Below, piece after piece: positions 33,400 through 44,599 of a stretch of 64,000 nt of DNA. The stretch is taken from contig CM063113.1 of NCBI GenBank assembly GCA_031841125.1, positions 45,374,007 to 45,438,006 of the forward strand, in the 5' to 3' direction. The notes below the pieces were generated by a model. It was not told the DNA's origin. It saw only the letters and a program-made list of their open reading frames with translations, and searched no databases. The first letter of the stretch is position 1. Each line of letters starts with the position of its first letter. The position numbers were made by a program, and so were the translations under genes. This DNA is from Acanthococcus lagerstroemiae. Taxonomy: Eukaryota > Arthropoda > Insecta > Hemiptera > Eriococcidae.

Positions 33400-34830
33400 A
33401 ATAAGAACATCTGGACCGGATCAAAAATCTGGTATCATATTTGAAATCGGCAACTCAAAAAACTGTTGTCTCGATACATTATTCAGTTTTTTCACCGAAG
33501 CTCAATCGGTTCTTGTGAAGAAAGAAAATTCAAATTTGTGACACCATTTGGGATTGTATCCGAATCTAATTAAATTGTCAAACTCAGCGCTACAGATTAC
33601 CTATTCGGTACTTTGTTTTATTTTCCAAATTGAGTCACTTGGTACAGGGTGATTTTTTTCTCCCTCCTCATAGAAAGGATCCAAGTTCTCGTTTTGGAAA
33701 TGGAAGCGGTTTTTTTCCTATTTTTGCGGAAAACCCTGCACATAGACATTATGGTAGAGAGAAAAATTACATTCGGGACCAAAATTTGGAACAAATTAAA
33801 AATCTGATCAAATTTTTGAACTCGGCGATCCGAAAAACCCTTATTCCAATATTTTGCTTGATTTACCAAGTGGGATCAAGTTTGTCCATTATTTAAAAGA
33901 GTCAAGTTTGAATTTCAGAGTTCATATCGGGGTTCAATCGAATAATTTCGTTCTATTCTCAATACACGAAACAAAAACCCTTCATTTCGATACTTTGTTC
34001 AAATTTTGTAGAAAGTAGAATTGAGGATCTGACTTCCAAAACGCGGCTAGTCCGAAAAATCGAGAATCGAGTTTTCAGTGCAATCTGGTGGAGGAAGTCA
34101 AAAGACACCTTTCAGAGTTGGTTTCACGATTTTATCACGACTTAGAGCCAGCTAAACCTTTCTTTCGTTCTTTTTTATAATACTGACTTAATTGTTTTTT
34201 TCAAATTTTTATAAGACTCTTACGACCGTAACTCGCACTTGCTTTTTCCTGTTCGGGGGGGGGGGGTACCACGATGTCTGAAGGATGGATGAATATTTTG
34301 GGTATGGACTATGAATTTTTGGGTCCAGACTGGGGCTGGATTAAAAATCTGATGCAATATTCGAAATCAGGGACCCAAGAAACCATTGTTTCGATACTTT
34401 GTTTAATTTTTCAACCGAACCATTTTTACCTATTTTGGGTCCGAACTACTGATTTTTGGGCCTAAATCTGAGCTGGATTGAATTTGAAGCAATGTTCAAA
34501 ATCAGCAATTCAATGACCCGCCGTTTCCTAAATATTTTAATTCTCCAAGTTTTTCATGTTTTGCCCATTTAGGGTTCAAAATTTGAATTTTTGGGTTCAA
34601 ATATGGGCTAGATCAAAAATCTGATGTGATATTGGAAATCAGGGTCCAAGAAAACACTGCTTTAATACTTGGTTTAGTTTTTCAACTCAAATCGACTTTG
34701 CCCATTTTGGGTCACTATATGAAATTTTAGCTCTAAGGGTCTGAATCAAAAATCTGATATAAAATTCGGAATTAGTGACCTAGGAAATCATAGTTTCGGT
34801 ATTTTGTTTGACACTTTTCTATTTAAGCTT
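33400..34830 (+). repeat. Degenerate tandem array, irregular 130-180 bp period
   Basis: The phrase AAAAATCTGAT, with a following TATTCGAAATC and ATTGTTTCGATACTTTG-TTTAATTTTTCAA, recurs near 33422, 33797, 34340, 34615 and 34747. Between copies it runs through CCATTTTGGGTCC and TGAATTTTTGGG. Copies are strongly diverged. A G run lies near 34255. Confidence 0.6.
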
Positions 34831-35178
34831 CCAAAATTAGTGATACTTTGAGCTCCCCTTCTAGGGAAGAGGAAATTTTATATCCAAAAAGAAATAGACT
34901 CCTCCTCCTCCCACCCTCCCCCACTTGAAGATTTTCGTTTACTCCGTATCATTCTGAAACGTTTCAAGACTCGTTTAAGACTCTGCAAGACTTTTTTGCT
35001 CTTGTCGCGCAAATGTGTGCATAGTGGAGGGATCATGTAGTCATTGTAATATGATATTGAAATAATAAAAATCTCTCTCTCTCTTTCTGTTTACAACTCG
35101 CTATGACTATATTGAACACTCATTTACGACTTTTAAGAATCTTTCAAATGTGGTTAGAACTCCTTGAAACTCTTTTAA
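34831..35178. other. Unassigned stretch with a CT microsatellite
   Basis: 35071-35086 is a short CT repeat. No gene is recognised. The stretch ends at the TTAA that flanks the next element. Confidence 0.4.
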
Positions 35179-35917
35179 GGGGTCATTTTCCAGAAATTGA
35201 GAATATTAAGTCGGCATTTCTTTTTTGTTAGAATTTTTTTTCACTATACTCAGTTGATATGTAGTGGAGAATATTGGAGAAGTTTACAGAGCAAGCATCA
35301 ACATTTATGGAGGGGGGCGACTTTTGTCCATAAAAATATACATATTGTCCATGGCGAAAGCTCTGATATCCACGACTACGGACAAAACAGCTTCAAGAAT
35401 TTTCTTTTCCAGGGAATTTCTAAAAATTGTGCTATCACATGCGCCAGTGATTACAACCTGGCACCTACTGTACCAGTATTGCCACTTGTGCTGAAGAATG
35501 GATACGGCGCATATCCTTGACTACTAAAAGATCGACCACAATATGGATTGAAAACTCTGGTAACCGAACTTACGCCATCCCTTCTGGAAATGCGAAGTCA
35601 CTGACAACAAACTGAAGTCTTAACATATACTTGCATTCTTTCTTATAATATCACTTTATTGATAACAAGCAACTTGAAACAAAAATTTAAAAGAGGTATT
35701 GAGACAAGATGGTTGGACACCTTCCTATACTTTTTCCATTCAAAAGATGGGTAATTGTCCTGTCTGTTAAATTGGATTGGTGGAATTTATTACGGATGTT
35801 ATTGTGTAACCCAATGTACCTCCCCCCTCCACTCCCCCAAAAAATAAAATAAAAATCCGAAAGTTATCTTTCAAAATTTGCTGGCAATAAAATATTCTCA
35901 GTTTCTAGAAAATGACC
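35179..35917 (-). mobile_element. ~739-bp TIR element, copy B, flanked by TTAA
   Basis: Ends GGGGTCATTTTCCAGAAATTG and CAGTTTCTAGAAAATGACC, with TTAA immediately outside both (35175-35178 and 35918-35921). A TTAA duplication is the signature of piggyBac-type and Kolobok-type transposases, so a MITE mobilised by such an enzyme is likely. It is the inverted homologue of 27947-28684. Frames inside it (107 and 76 residues) overlap each other and match nothing. Confidence 0.8.
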
Positions 35918-37599
35918 TTAAGATTCCAGCGGACTCGTTTGGGACTCGGTAGGACTTCACTATTTGTGGAGTGATTTTGATTTCAGTTTTTCTCTCTGAG
36001 AGGGGCATTTGCTCCAGTGCCTCCCCCGCGTACACTGTATACCCGCCTGTACATGGTACACATATTCATTCGGCATGAAGAAACCGACTAAGCAGTTTTA
36101 CTCTTGGCTGTACTCTCCGGTGCAACTGTAGCGAAAACAGAGTTCGATAATGAAGTACTCGAAAAATGCTCGCATCTCTGGTTTGGCATTCCCCGCGGCT
36201 GTATCGAATACCTAAATCCATATCGCAACAAATCTCTCCTTTTTCCAAACAAGACAGCATCGCTCACATTCCAGCGTGTATTTCACGACTTGAGTCATTC
36301 ACAAAACTCGATTCCATTCAAATTCTTGGTCGTTTCATTCACAACAAACGGGCTGCTCTGTATCGTCGCACACCCTCCTCGTTTCCATTGTTTTACGTTG
36401 CACTTCGCGTATAAAACAAACCCATCAGCCCGTAATCGCGTTACTAACGACGAAAATCCGATCACAGATTAATTCCTAAATAAATTCCGGGGTACTTTTT
36501 TTCATCATCGCCTTTCTCACGTGCCACACCAAAAGGGGGAAAAACGTTTACATTACTCTTGTACGCTATTACGCGGATAAATTAATCTGTATTGACACAT
36601 CGGGATGTAAATTTTTTACGTGAATGAAAAAAAAAAGTAGCGGCGAGGAAAAAAAAAAGGGTGCGATGGTGTTTTCCCCTCATTGTATAAAACGTTTTCG
36701 AGAGTGAGAAAAAGAAGAGAAAGAATTGCGAGAAAAAAAAGATAGGTGCGTTCGGATAGCGGAAAATCTCACTCAACTAAACAGTTCGTGTAACAGTTGA
36801 TATTTTTTCCCCAATACGACCGAACATCGAGCAACCCTTAAAATAAATATTGATGGATAGATTTACCAGCAGCACTTGTTGCGCTGCGCTTTTCAATAGG
36901 GGTTGACGACGAGCTGAACATCAGACCTATGTATAACCAATGGACTGAAATCGTTCTTTCCCGAATTACGGATAAAGAGGGGACACTTTTTTTTTTGCTT
37001 TCTTTCTTTTCCTTTTCGTATTGTTCATGCTAATAACGGTAAACATGCTTTTATATTGACACTATTACCCGCTAACCTATATATTATTTGGCATCGGGGT
37101 GACGGTTTGATCGAGCACGCACCCAAAAGCATATTGTGACGTATGCATGTATGCGACCGTATCATCAGCCTTTGCCTTTTTCCCGTTTTCATTGCAGCGA
37201 GTTGCGTGAAATAGAACGCGATACCTTTGAAAAAGTTACTCAAATGCAAAGAAATCGCATAAGACATAGTTTCGGATTCGTATCTAGTTTTGAACTTTCA
37301 ACTTGTTCTGCAGGATGAAAGTGACTGTTAGAACAACTATTCGTTACACCTATTAGTTGTCATAAGTGGCTGTTGGTCAAAATAATTTTCGGCTACCCTT
37401 TCCGCATGTCCTGCCTGGCTAATTACTGTGTATTACGAAGCGAGCGCCTGACAAACGTCTTTTATCTCCTGCGTACCTGTACTTCCTGTCTTTTGTAAAC
37501 CACGTTCTTCTTCTTATGCTCGTGACTCACTCTCCTTTTTCTCCCTTGGTCGGCCAGGTAGGACATCAGCTTAATAACAACTCAGTTACTGTTTTTATG
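35918..37599. other. Unassigned stretch, no gene recognised
   Basis: A 122-residue forward frame (36104-36472) overlaps an 82-residue frame; neither is recognisable. A- and T-rich tracts lie at 36626-36660 and 36989-37020. No repeat is matched. Confidence 0.35.
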
Positions 37600-40045
37600 T
37601 TTCAGCACTCACATATAGATCTATTTTGACCATCGATCGATTAATACACGCGCTTTTTCTACAAACTTTCGTTTCTTTGATTTCGAATGTCCTTGATGCG
37701 GTCCACAGCACACGCTTCCTATTCGCAGTTCCACTATTGTCGTCGTGTCCGTCCTCACCCTTACTGTCGTATCCTGGTAACACCTTTCGGTATTCTTCTC
37801 GGCCACGGCGACGCACTTCAGCTGCAGAGCCTTCCCTACTTATGGGGAGTCGTCGCTCAAAACCTGCAGCCTGAGCTGCGCGGATGCTGGCCGCTATCAC
37901 ACGCGTTCGGTGTCCTCCTTGGCCCGCATCACTGTGCCGGCGAATTGGATCATCGCTGATCAGTTACGCGGGCTAGCCAGCGTCACTTCAACCATTGTCT
38001 CGGGAGTGATGTGGCTGCCGACAGACGCCTCGAGCGTTGCTCGTGTGTCGTTCCACGCAGTGCAGCAAATGATGGTATGTTGCGCGTCATCGACCTCTGC
38101 TAAACAATGCGAGCTGTGGCTTGGTACCTTGTTCCAGCGGTTAAGATAACCATTGAAGCGCTCATACCCGGTGAGCATTTCAAGATGGTACGTCAGCTCG
38201 CTGTGCCCCCGCGAAAGCCATGCATTGGTCCAGCGGCTATGGACGGGCTCCTGGCGAGCCATCCACTCTTGAACTACCTATTTGCTGCCGGACTTCTCTC
38301 TTAATCTCCTTTACTTCTTTCTTTTTTCTATCAGCTGGTGGGAGCTTCTGGAAGCGCTGATAAAGAGTAGCGCTCTCCCTACCCAGCAGATCAATAGAAG
38401 GCATTCGAGCTAGTACAAGAGCTGCCTCATGCGAGACGGTTCTATACGCGCAGATTATGCATAGTGCCGTAGCCCGCTGAACCCTTCCCATGTCTTCTCT
38501 GTTCTCGCGGAGTGCTGCGACTGGTGCCCAATTGAGGGCCCTGCGGAGAAGAACTGAGTGGATTACTGTCGAATACAGCCTTCTTCGACTCTCACTCGAC
38601 CCCCGGAGGTTCGGCATAAGCTGATGCAACGCCCTCAGCGTCTGCTCTGCTCTCTCTGCTGTTCTATGGAGATGCTATCTCCAACACAGCTCGTTGTCCA
38701 CCGTCATTCCCAAGTACACCATCCGGGGCTGTGTAAGGATACCGGTTCGCCCAGTACCGTAGGACCCTGATGTTCCACGACAGGGGTCTTAAGACCGATC
38801 CCTGAGGTACACCCGTCGAGATGATCTTCCAGACCTGGCGACCTTCTGCGTCTATACACGCTATCTTTCTGATTGCCAGGTAGCTCCTGATGATTGTTCG
38901 TAGATACCCCGGGAGACCCAGCTCATCCATCGCTTCCAAGGCAGTGTATTGAAAGCGTTCCTCACATCGATACTAATGGCTATGCATAAGTCATCTTTGC
39001 TGCATACGGTGTTGATGATCTTTTGCATATACAACGCCGCGTCATTGGTCGACCGACCCTTCTCAAAATTCGTACTGGGATTTCGCCAGCCCACCTTTAG
39101 AAGCGACGCGCGCTTCTACCCACAAAGCAATAACCCGCTCCATTAACTTGCCTATGTCATCCAGTAGACATAGGAGGCGGTACAAGAAGGGCGGGAGTCG
39201 CTATATGACCACCTTATATGGGCGGCCTCATGGATCATCGTCTACCGTCTTGACGAGCTTGGCCCACTTGTCTGCTTTTGCTCTCTTGACAGCTGCGTGC
39301 AGTCCTTTCTTGACAGCCTTCCACTCGGCATTCACCTCAGCATCGTTAACTCGAGAGGCTCGATGTCTTCTGGTTGCCGGCCGACGCCTGGTGGAACACT
39401 CACGGTAAAGTCGCTGTATCTCTTCATTCCACCAGCACGCACTCCGGCGGGCTTGACCTGCCTTTACTCTTGGAATTGCTGCGCTGCACACCTCCGTTGC
39501 CTGTTCAACAATCTATGCAGCTGTCTGCGAGGCACTCGAGGCTTCGACCAGACCGCGATCTTCTGTAGCCATTATTGCGGTCTCGAGCCGGTCACAGTCA
39601 AACTTCCTCGTGTTCCATCTCCTCAATGTACACACGGGTCGTTGTGTCGGCTCGCCTCTCAGTGCCCCGATTTGGAAATCGATGTATGGCAGGTCGGACG
39701 CCGAGTCAGTCTCTGTGTCTACCTACCAGTTCTCGATGTGTCCCGCAACCGCTCCGTTATCCAGGGTAACATCTATGGCGGGCTCGTCATTTCCTCGAAC
39801 GCAGGTCCGGGTCGTCTATCGGTTGGCAACAAACAGATCCAGCCCGGTGATTCAGTTGACCATAGCGTCCCCGCGTCGGTCGGTTCTTCTGGACCTTCGC
39901 AGGGCTTTTGCGTTGAAGTCGCCTACCACCACGATGTTACCATGTCTTCTCCTTATACTCCGGCCAAGTCTATCCAGAAACGCCAGAAACTCGCCAAGCG
40001 GTCTTGTGGGTGAGAAACAGCAGCTGTACATGTGCAGATGTGCAC
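37600..40045 (-). pseudogene. R1-clade LINE, endonuclease-reverse transcriptase ORF, broken
   Basis: Read from 40045 downward, an APE-type endonuclease starts partway in (GEFLAFLDRLG, then GNIVVVGDFNAKA with the catalytic GDFN, then a DVTLDN region and WWNEEIQRLYRE). Next come DDDP-GRPYKVV, LCLLDDIGKLMERVIA, EKGRSTNDAALYMQKII, AFNTLPW and TGVPQGSVL, all reverse-transcriptase landmarks. Then MVYLGMTVDNELCW, the ESRRRLY...AYRTVSHEAALVLA thumb region, and a C-terminal Cys-His region (LTGYERFNGYLNR...HCLAEVDDAQHTI). Two internal deletions are inferred. One follows GRPYKVV; the other removes the palm segment with the YADD catalytic box. There are also frameshifts and stops. It is 5'-truncated and cannot move. 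Assignment to the R1 clade rests on the overall motif order. Confidence 0.88.
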
Positions 40046-40104
40046 TTCATTATATTGCGCGCTGCTCCCCATCCATCATCTTTCTCCATTCGGTCAACCG
40101 ATCG

Positions 40105-40215
40105 AGTTACCGGGTCTCTCTCTCTCTCTTTCTTCTTCTTTCTTTTCTCTTTTCCCCGTTTTCTCTTTTTCTCTCTTTCACTTTTCTCCTTTCCACCTTC
40201 CCCCTTTTCCCTTTG
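40105..40215. repeat. Pyrimidine-rich low-complexity tract
   Basis: Almost pure C/T (CTCTCTCTCTTTCTTC and similar) just upstream of the LINE remnant's 5' edge on the reverse strand. Confidence 0.8.
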
Positions 40216-40381
40216 TCAGTAGAGCGTGCAAATCGTAACATTGGAAGCATGATCAGTGCGTGAATGGCACATCATGTATCCTTAGACTGGCCGAAAGGAT
40301 TGAAATTTGTGCAATGCCAAAAAAACAAATCTTTCCAGGAAATACTGAACCAGTATTCATAACGTTCTTCTGTTGTCGTAG

Positions 40382-40623
40382 ATGGTCAAATTATGAAGCT
40401 TTGTTTGCGTGTCTGGCAATATGTGGCTTGCCCTCTCTGAACATTCCTCGAGACATAGCAGATGAACTGTCAAATGAAGACGAATTGGGTACACGCCGTG
40501 AATGGAAATTATTTCCCGCTAACACTTCTAGTGAAATTGAACGCGATGATGAAAGTGATGACGCAGTTTACAGCAGTGATGGTCCTGGTAATGCTGTTGC
40601 CTCTTCAGCGCACAGCCCTCCGG
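40382..40623 (+). CDS. Candidate coding exon of an unknown gene
   Basis: A 123-codon open frame (40260-40631) contains a segment bounded by a pyrimidine-led acceptor (TTCTTCTGTTGTCGTAG) and a consensus donor (CCGG|GTAAGTA). The enclosed 242 bp encode about 80 residues starting WSNYEALFACLAICGLP and turning acidic (EIERDDESDDAVYSSD), then Ser/Pro-rich. The composition is more protein-like than that of surrounding frames. A further 82-codon frame at 40912-41160 (CGQYLGPLH...SPISSGAPGSC) could be a later exon, but its splice sites are weak. I do not recognise the family. It may be a host gene exon or part of an unrecognised mobile element. Confidence 0.35.
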
Positions 40624-42890
40624 GTAAGTAATGTAATGGGTATATCATACTGACGATGCTGTTTCCTATAGTACAGTAAATTTTTCCAAACTCGGCAAAA
40701 TCGTCCACTGTTCCTCGGGCAATGTTGACAACACTATGTCGGTAAAATGTCGTCAGTTACCGAACATATTACCGGTCAAAGCTGAGTCCGACAATTTTTT
40801 GGTCACTGGTAACATTGTCCGGGTATTGTGGCCCAAAAAGGAACAATGACTGTAATTGATATAAAAGATAAGCGGGCACCTTAAATTCCACAATAAAGTA
40901 GTGAGCCACATTTGACTGGTACACCCTGCGGACAATACTTGGGCCCTCTCCATATGCAGACTAATTACTCCAAAGCGCGATCAGTAGATTCCTTGCAGCA
41001 ATGTGGAAATGAAATTTTACCTTCACCCATTAGTTCTGGTGCACCAGGCAGTTGTATCTTATCTCCAGCAACTCTTCTTACCATATATCAGCCTAAAAAC
41101 GTCCAACGTTTGGAATTCCGCGCTCTAGTTCGCGACACTTACTCGAATACAGGAAGATGACCGATTCCAGTCTTGTTAAACCCGGGAGTGAAGAAGTTCT
41201 GAATTAATATTTTTTGATGGTACGTGGATTCATCTGAACGCTGCGGCCGATTTAGGAGAATAAAATCACCGAGCACACGCCAGCGATTTCATTTCCCCAG
41301 CGGCTACTGGTTCTGACATTATAATTTGTACGCCTTCGTTTCTCTATATCCATGTATTTTTGGTTCAGGTGTACGACCATTCGCGGTTGACTCGCCCTGT
41401 TAATACCCTATGACGAAATTAAAATTCATTAAAGGATAATACATTACACGTCGGCGTAATTGACGATAAAAACAGTCGAACATGAAGATAGCACTTCGGC
41501 GGCGCGAACAAGCAGGTCAGTGTTTTACGCTTTTGTTGCAAACGAAATCACCTTTGCGAGATTTCACACAGGCACACACGTGTTATACGATTATTTTTAT
41601 TTCAAAACAATACAGAACGAGCATTCCAGACCGCTATATACGATAATTATTCTTTTCTAATTATAATCGAATGTTTTTTAATACAAATTATAGAAGACAG
41701 ATACGGAGGAGTTAGGAGAGGAGCAAAATACTGTGTAACGACTGCATATAAATTAACGTATTACTCCGAAAAAGAAAAAAAAAAAAAAACTATAAAAATC
41801 TTCGGTCAATTCGTATATAAGTACGCTGGTAACGTATTCGAGACACGGTAGCGAATTTAGAACATCGTAATTACGATTTTAATACGTTTTCGTAATTAAG
41901 GATATACCCTGCGACCATCAGGCTTTGTAAATTCAATTAATTCGACGCTCGAGAAATAACGATTATTATTTTTGAATGATATTACCTCTGCGATTACGAA
42001 TGTTTAATTTCACCGTGTGGTGCTGGGAAAAACGAGCCATCGACTGGTGCTCAGCAGCCACCGGGCCGAAGCCGAAGAGCCAAGGGAAGGTGAGGTGCGA
42101 AGACGTGAGGTCGTTTGCGAAACTGGCTTCGGATTATTTCACCAATGCGATCGTGTGTGAAAAATCAAAGCTGCGGAATTCGGTGCACTTCATTCATGAA
42201 AAAGGAAAGAAGAAAATTGTATATAAATAAATGTACGACCGAAAATGAGCAGCGAAGTATTTCTCTCGTGTGTACATTTATGCCTACACATCTACATCCG
42301 GATGATGGTATTCGATTAAGAAAAAAAAAAATTAAAAAACAGAATGAAAGAACAGTTACCAATGACGACGATACGGTTGGTTGCCAAAAGAAGTCAACGA
42401 ATTTTTGGACGCATTCCGACGCTGGACGATGACATTCGCGAGCATCGATTTTTTCACTTCCTTTTTCCTGTAGATGGGCTTTGGTAGTTTGATAAGTGTA
42501 CTCAGTGGCGCCAGAGCCGGGGAGAAGGAAGCGCAGCCCCCTATTCATGAATGTGGAGGACTAGTATTATTTGCCCCCCTACCGCAGTTTGAACAAAGTA
42601 AATCGCAAGAATGTGAACTCCTTTCACGTAACGGGCAAATAAGCTGGATGTTCCTTTTCCTTTAAGTCGGTGGACGAGAAATGGCTTATTTTCTTCTGAA
42701 AAAACTTGAGTACGGCTAATGGGGTAAAGCGGTACAAATTTTCAAGTTTTTCAAATACTATCGCTCTCTAATTCACTGAGAAGGCTCATGTTGGCTTCAA
42801 TTTAAAGGTACAATCTTCCCCAATAGGTACTCCAAATATTAAGAATTTTAAATCTTTCTAAATATTATTTGCTTACAGTTTTTTAGCCCG
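40624..42890. other. Unassigned stretch, possible intron or intergenic DNA
   Basis: Apart from the 40912-41160 frame mentioned with the candidate exon, nothing is recognisable. A-rich tracts lie at 41770-41800 and 42320-42345. Confidence 0.4.
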
Positions 42891-43091
42891 CTGTACACGG
42901 TCAATAAAAATGATCATTATTGAGCGCTGCGTCAATAGTAGTGAATGTGTTCACAGAACAAAGTCGTCATTATAATGATAAGAGACCATAAAAATGATCA
43001 AGCGTCATTAATAATTCAAATCGTTTTGAATTTTCAAGAGATCATTTTAGTGATCATTCTCCATGAGATCATTTTTATTGACCGTGTACAG
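42891..43091. mobile_element. 201-bp palindromic MITE
   Basis: CTGTACACGGTCAATAAAAA at the left is the exact inverse of TTTTTATTGACCGTGTACAG at the right. Both ends abut CCCG (42887-42890 and 43092-43095), a possible 4-bp target duplication. The interior is AT-rich and partly self-complementary (AAAATGATCA, TGATCATT). It has no coding capacity. Confidence 0.85.
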
Positions 43092-43095
43092 CCCG

Positions 43096-43448
43096 CTTTT
43101 TATGATGAACTGCTTCACCATGGCTGTGGGGTGAATTGGCTCACTCACATCCCTTGAAACTGGCTAAAATTCCACTGAAAGTAGATTGCAAGCAGAGTTA
43201 TTCATACAGAAAGGCTTTCTTCACCCCGAGTGACCTGAAAAAATACTTTCGAAACATAACAGACAGACTTTTGGCATTGATGAAAAATGAACGTACTTCT
43301 GCGACAGTATTCCTGAATAAGGAAGTAAAATGTATGATATTGATACTATTGAGCACTGATAACGCAGTAGTATTGCGTGCCATCAAAAAGAGTCAACTGT
43401 TTTGCCGTTGGAAATCGTAAAATATCTCACCAAACAAACTTCGCCTTC
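43096..43448 (+). other. Unrecognised open frame next to the MITE
   Basis: A 94-codon frame (43136-43420) reads KLAKIPLKVDCKQSYSYRKA, then FFTPSDLKKYFRNITDRLLA. It is Lys/Leu-rich and looks moderately protein-like, but there is no family I can name and no clear splice sites. It is reported only so that the region is not taken as empty. Confidence 0.25.
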
Positions 43449-43735
43449 AACAGTTTCCTATGGAGAACTGAACTTCCACCCGACCCAAGTCCAGAGCGGC
43501 CACGGATGCTTCGGCACTTACTTACATCGGATGGCGACAGTGCCGAGCCCCTTGTGCACGAACTGTGATTGAGGGGCAAAGGACAACCCCTGGCACACCC
43601 TGTTCGAGTGTGAAGTCCGGGAGCAGGAGAGTCACGGGACGGTAACAAGGATCGATAGCGTCGACAATGAGAGCGACAATAACGGCATGATGATGGTTCC
43701 GGAAATACTGAAGAGTCACACAAAGTGATGACGTG
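43449..43735 (+). pseudogene. R1-clade LINE, C-terminal Cys-His tail (second fragment)
   Basis: The forward frame reads SYGELNFHPTQVQSGHGCFG, then TYLHRMATVPSPLCTNCD, a stop, then GAKDNPWHTLFECEVREQ. The series LTQV-SGHGCF, YLHR, CxxC and WHTLFEC is the usual C-terminal zinc-finger region of R1-clade LINE ORF2. It differs from the matching part of the larger LINE at 37.6-40.0 kb (LTGYERFNGYLNR...HTIICC), so it is a separate insertion. It has the opposite orientation and only ~95 codons remain. Confidence 0.75.
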
Positions 43736-43959
43736 TCCAATAATTACGAGTTTCGTTCTTTAGGTTTCTAAGATCATTGATTCATATTTTTGAGAGTATA
43801 TTGAAAACAGTTATCTCATCCAAAAAATGGCCGTAAGACAAGTGTGCACCAAACCATCGATGTGCTTTTGTATATTCCACAACTCCAGTAAGATAAATCT
43901 GTGCTGTCTCTCCAGTAGACCCTAAAAATCGGAACTTGTTTCAAGGTTCTCTACCTTTC

Positions 43960-44168
43960 TTTGTCGCCACACGTACTAAGACTGAGAGAAAGGTGTTAAG
44001 GAAGGGAGCGCAGTGCTGCTATGGGCCACCCAAATTCTAGGTTAACGCTGGGTGAGCGTTGCTTCGGGCAGTAGGGTGTCCCATAATGATCCTGGAAGGA
44101 CAGCACGAAACTGAAACAAGGAGAGGTGAAATGGAGACCCGGGCCAGCCTTAAGACGTCCCTCTGGTC
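43960..44168 (-). repeat. Rep-A copy 4, part 1, up to the MULE insertion
   Basis: Reverse complement of the distal part of Rep-A: CGCCACACGTACTAAGAC, AAATTCTAGGTTAACGCT, GGACAGC and GGCCAGCCTTAAGACGTCC. It is interrupted at CCCTCTGGTC (44159-44168) and resumes after the insertion at 45834. Confidence 0.8.
44159..44168. repeat. MULE target-site duplication, left copy
   Basis: CCCTCTGGTC, matching CCCTCCTGGTC at 45834-45844 with one extra C. A 9-11 bp duplication is characteristic of Mutator-like elements. Confidence 0.75.
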
Positions 44169-44599
44169 GGGCGGTTCCGAGTTTAGTCCCGTTGACCTTT
44201 TTTTAACCGAGTTTAGTCCCACGTTAAAAACCGAGTTTGGTCCGCAAGGATGTTACGTTTAGTCCTTCGCAGCTTTGTTAGCCTGCTGGCGTTATCCAGA
44301 ATTCCGAGTCTTTCAAGAATAGAATTTTATAGGGAACGTCATATCAGCTGTTGCATCATCATGAAAAATTGAGAATTTTGAGGGAACGTGCAAATAGGAA
44401 AAAAGGAAGCACGTTCAATGGGGGGGGGGGGGACTTAAAGGAAACACGTTTTAAATTTGTATTCCAGGCGTGTCAACCTTCCTAGTTCACGCCGCGCCAT
44501 GAGAACTCCTGTACACTCGATTCCTTGACAATAGCGTTCCTTTTGTGTGTGAGGTGGCGCTGTATGCACCGAGTGCTCAGACTTCCGAGTCCATTGCAC

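Noticed and set aside
35197..35520. 107-codon frame as a transposase
   Set aside because: It overlaps a second frame, the homologous element at 27.9-28.7 kb does not preserve it, and no catalytic motif is visible.
39297..40013. 238-codon forward open frame
   Set aside because: It is antisense to the endonuclease part of the R1-clade LINE, whose motifs (GDFNAK, WWNEE) are clear on the reverse strand. The forward product matches nothing known.
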